Shown here: piece after piece, positions 5,890 through 8,105 of the stretch | How the letters are laid out: every line of letters begins with the position of its first letter | How positions within the stretch are numbered: position 1 is the stretch's first letter | DNA from: Alphaproteobacteria bacterium | Lineage (GTDB): Bacteria; Pseudomonadota; Alphaproteobacteria; Rs-D84 | Direction of reading: 5' to 3' | NCBI GenBank assembly: GCA_016301865.1 | Contig: JAEDOP010000026.1 | Location: 1 to 8,105 of the forward strand | DNA length: 8,105 nt | The notes under the pieces: generated by a model | Seen by the model: the letters and a program-made list of their open reading frames with translations, nothing else | The model's database searches: none | What the model was told of the DNA's origin: nothing | Program-made: the position numbers and the translations under genes

Positions 5890-6203
5890 TGAAAGGCTTT
5901 ACAAAAACAGTCGAAGATTTTAACTGCGCCCATTGTGGCGCAGTTGTACATGGTAATGGATATACAAACCATTGCCCAAAGTGTTTGTGGTCGCGTCATG
6001 TGGACAATAATCCGGGCGACCGCGCCGCGACATGTGGCGGTATGATGACGCCAATTGCCGTCGAATCCGACGGGGATAAATTTATCATTACACATAAATG
6101 CGAAATTTGCGGCAAGATAAAGCGTCAACGAACATCCGACGATGACGACATGGACACAATTATCGAAATATCAAAAAATAATTCGTTCATTTTTGGAAAA
6201 TAA
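5889..6203 (+). CDS. RNHCP-domain zinc-ribbon protein
   Basis: This 104-residue protein belongs to the RNHCP family, a domain of unknown function named for its motif. The block TNHCPKCLWSRHVD (26-39) followed by NPGDRAATCGGMMTPI (41-56) is characteristic. It has three Cys pairs: CAHC (13-16), CPKC (29-32) and CEIC (71-74), plus Cys49. These suggest a double zinc ribbon and hence nucleic-acid or protein binding. The C-terminus (82-104) is acidic, then polar. It has no signal peptide and is probably cytoplasmic. Its start overlaps the gapR stop by one base (TAATG), so the two are expected to be made from one message. The first residue of the family motif is Thr instead of Arg. No reaction or substrate is known to me. 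Confidence 0.85.
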   Translation: MKGFTKTVEDFNCAHCGAVVHGNGYTNHCPKCLWSRHVDNNPGDRAATCGGMMTPIAVESDGDKFIITHKCEICGKIKRQRTSDDDDMDTIIEISKNNSFIFGK

Positions 6204-6346
6204 AAATTTAGTGGTTAGTGGCAAGTGTTTAGTGAATGTGTGCGGCAAATGCCGCACATTTTAGTGCCACCACTAACCACTGGCACTTAAATAAACTTTT
6301 ATTTAGCGTGGTATTCCTGTCTCATGCTTCCTGTCTCATGTCTCAA
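6204..6346. other. Repeat-rich intergenic region
   Basis: There is no gene here. It holds a nested inverted repeat (6210-6281), an AT-rich hairpin TAAATAAA/TTTATTTA (6288-6305), and two copies of TTCCTGTCTCATG (6314-6326 and 6328-6340) followed by a third TGTCTCA (6339-6345). The bidirectional terminator follows. It separates the convergent RNHCP and efflux genes. Confidence 0.65.
6210..6281. repeat. Nested inverted repeat
   Basis: The outer arms AGTGGTTAGTGG (6210-6221) and CCACTAACCACT (6270-6281) are perfect complements. A second perfect hairpin, TGTGCGGCA (6239-6247) and TGCCGCACA (6250-6258), has a loop of only two bases and sits between them. The left side repeats TTAGTG or TAGTGG several times. 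It starts seven bases after the RNHCP stop. There is no U-tract, so it is not a classic terminator; it may protect the RNA 3' end or be a dispersed extragenic repeat. Confidence 0.65.
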
Positions 6347-6376
6347 AAAAAATCCCGCCATTCGGCGGGATTTTTT
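6347..6376. terminator. Bidirectional terminator between RNHCP gene and RND gene
   Basis: AAAAAATCCCGCC (6347-6359) pairs with GGCGGGATTTTTT (6364-6376) over a four-base loop ATTC, with T-tracts on both strands. It can end the gapR-RNHCP transcript and the opposing efflux transcript. The stop codon of the efflux gene (6377-6375) overlaps one arm. Confidence 0.88.
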
Positions 6377-8105
6377 ATTTGCGCCATTTTGGTTTCCAAC
6401 GACGCGCGCGTTCCATTACAAAGAATATCGCCGGCGTCAGGGTGAATGTAAATACAAGACTTGCAAACATACCACCAATCATAACCGCACCCATTGCGAC
6501 CTTCATACCGTCGATTGACCATAACTGGGGAACCATACCGGCGATAACTGCGATTGATGTCATCAAAACCATGTTCTTTTTATCCATCAATTCAGTCCAC
6601 AGGGCGGTGTGCATATCTTCGCCCGCTGCCACACGATTAATTGTGGGTTCCAACACCAAAATGTTATTGTTAACCACCAAGCCCACCAACATAACAAACG
6701 CCAACATCGCACCAACGTTCATTGTCGCCCCAGACAAGAACATCAAGATAAATACGCCTGTAAAACTGGTCAAAATTGATGTCGCAATTGTTAACGGATG
6801 CGCAAGCGAATTCAAAATTGCCGCCAACAACATAAATGTCAGAATCATTGCCAACAAGAAAGCCTGGCCGATTTCACCGGTGGTTTCGCCCTGAATTTCA
6901 GACATACCAGCAAATTCGGCAAAATATCCGTATTCCCAATCTATCTTGTTTAATTCAGATTGAATCTTGGCCTGGACTGGGCCCATTGTTGATTTACCGA
7001 TATTGATGTCAATTTCGGTCAGGCGGTTTTTATCCAGACGACGAATGTCAGGTGTCGCACGCGCCATTTTCACATCACCCAGGTCGGATAATGCAACCAT
7101 GCCCTTTTGCGAATTTACATAGACGTTATCAAACAAAGATGCGTTCTTAAACGGGCGGGCAAATTCCAAGATGATTGGATATTCTTCGCCATTTTCTTTG
7201 TATTTATAATCATCGTTCCCATACAACGCAGTACGCAACGTTGTGCCTGCATACGCATTTTGTACACCCCAGAAATTCATTTTTTCTTGGTCTGGGATGA
7301 ACTGGGTTTCCATGGCCGGAAACTGTTGTGCGCGGACGGCGGATTGAACCTCGGGTATCTGGTTGATGGTGTCGATAATTTGGGCGGCGTACGCTTCGCG
7401 TTTGGCATCGTCCGGCCCAAACACGTTTAACACCAGGTCAGATGACACACCAGCCGATAACGCTTCGCCGGCACGAATCTGAATTTCAGCGTCTGCGATA
7501 TCCGCAATTGCTGGCAATATTTTCTGGGCCAACATTTTGTCCGATATATCGCGTTCAGAAACATCAACCAATTCAACGATAATATCAACGTTCTGTAAAC
7601 CTTGGTCGCCGATTTTTACAGTTGTAGCGACAACCTCGGGAAATGCGGTCAGACGGTGTTCAATTTGCTTTGCAATCGATTCAGATTTTTCAAACGTTGA
7701 ACCCATTGGGGCACGCGCTGTGATTGTGATTTCGTTCGCGTCGGTCGATGGCGAGAATTCATTACCAACAAATCTCATCAGCATTGTCGACGCAATGAAT
7801 ATCACAACCGCCATGCCAATAACACGCCATGGGTGACGTCCCTGGAATTCAAACCAACGACGCATCCAACCGGTGCTGGTTGGTTTGGGGTATTCTGTCT
7901 GTTTTTTCTTGGCCGATTTATTGTTTTTATCCGTCAGGCGCAAGAATTTTGCAATCATCATTGGCGTCAATGTGAACGAGAACATCAATGACAACAGTGT
8001 CAGATACACAACTGTCATACCAAATTGCACCATGAATTGGCCAACGATACCGCCCATAAATGCCAGTGGCAAGAACACCACGACGTTTGTGCCAACACCC
8101 GCTAA
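6375..8105 (-). CDS. RND efflux permease, C-terminal half (partial)
   Basis: The visible 576 residues are the C-terminal half of an AcrB-like (ACR_tran) inner-membrane pump, which exports substrates using the proton gradient, usually with a periplasmic adaptor and outer-membrane channel. The frame stays open to the window edge (LAGVGTNVVVFLPLAFMGG), so the GTG at 8081 is internal and the true start lies outside. Visible residues about 7-55 are two membrane helices (like TM5-6). A basic linker (56-92) precedes TM7 (93-112), the periplasmic porter/docking region is about 113-405, and TM8-12 span about 412-565. The TM10 motif reads GLVVNNNIL (475-483); where AcrB has Lys940 this protein has Asn479. 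The TM4 Asp pair would be outside the window. The C-terminus is basic (RARRWKPKWRK). Substrate and subfamily cannot be told. Confidence 0.92.
   Translation of the reverse strand, partial: LAGVGTNVVVFLPLAFMGGIVGQFMVQFGMTVVYLTLLSLMFSFTLTPMMIAKFLRLTDKNNKSAKKKQTEYPKPTSTGWMRRWFEFQGRHPWRVIGMAVVIFIASTMLMRFVGNEFSPSTDANEITITARAPMGSTFEKSESIAKQIEHRLTAFPEVVATTVKIGDQGLQNVDIIVELVDVSERDISDKMLAQKILPAIADIADAEIQIRAGEALSAGVSSDLVLNVFGPDDAKREAYAAQIIDTINQIPEVQSAVRAQQFPAMETQFIPDQEKMNFWGVQNAYAGTTLRTALYGNDDYKYKENGEEYPIILEFARPFKNASLFDNVYVNSQKGMVALSDLGDVKMARATPDIRRLDKNRLTEIDINIGKSTMGPVQAKIQSELNKIDWEYGYFAEFAGMSEIQGETTGEIGQAFLLAMILTFMLLAAILNSLAHPLTIATSILTSFTGVFILMFLSGATMNVGAMLAFVMLVGLVVNNNILVLEPTINRVAAGEDMHTALWTELMDKKNMVLMTSIAVIAGMVPQLWSIDGMKVAMGAVMIGGMFASLVFTFTLTPAIFFVMERARRWKPKWRK

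Noticed and set aside
8079..8081. GTG at 8081 as the start of the RND gene
   Set aside because: The frame continues upstream with conserved membrane-helix sequence (GVGTNVVVFLPL), so the gene is cut by the window edge.

Overview
The window most likely comes from an alphaproteobacterium. The strongest marker is a GapR-family (DUF2312) gene at 5641-5889, a family found almost only in Alphaproteobacteria. The MerR-like regulator, the acidic insert in GyrA and the 'DLQGPK' form of the pyruvate kinase motif fit the same class. Base composition is moderate rather than GC-rich, intergenic gaps are short, and rpmH stands apart from rnpA/yidC. This suggests a lineage with a compact or rearranged genome, possibly host-associated, but the order cannot be fixed from this window.

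Layout from left to right. Positions 1-284 hold no convincing gene. They carry two inverted members of a dispersed palindromic repeat family and further small hairpins. A minus-strand unit follows: gyrA (3415 to 686), then a MerR-type regulator 14 bases downstream (671 to 285). A short divergent promoter region (3416-3532) contains a 12-bp perfect inverted repeat overlapping the probable gyrA promoter. Rightward from it run two small unrecognised ORFs: a 61-residue cysteine-rich protein, apparently with a leaderless message, and a 35-residue hydrophobic microprotein. After a 129-base leader comes rpmH (ribosomal protein bL34). Two stacked terminators separate rpmH from the convergent pyruvate kinase gene (5546 to 4176).

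A second divergent region (5547-5640), with a 16-bp perfect palindrome, feeds pyk leftward and a translationally coupled pair rightward: gapR and an RNHCP-domain zinc protein. A 171-base repeat-rich gap with a bidirectional terminator follows. The right end is the C-terminal half of an RND efflux permease on the minus strand, cut by the window edge.

Two genes point to DNA topology control. GyrA is the breakage-reunion subunit of the enzyme that removes positive supercoils. GapR in Caulobacter binds overtwisted DNA and stimulates type II topoisomerases. The remaining genes are housekeeping (pyk, rpmH) or transport. I see no CRISPR array, transposase, tRNA, rRNA, toxin-antitoxin pair or defence system. 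The least explained items are the two small ORFs beside gyrA, the gapR-RNHCP pairing and the repeat structures. All nine visible genes end in TAA.
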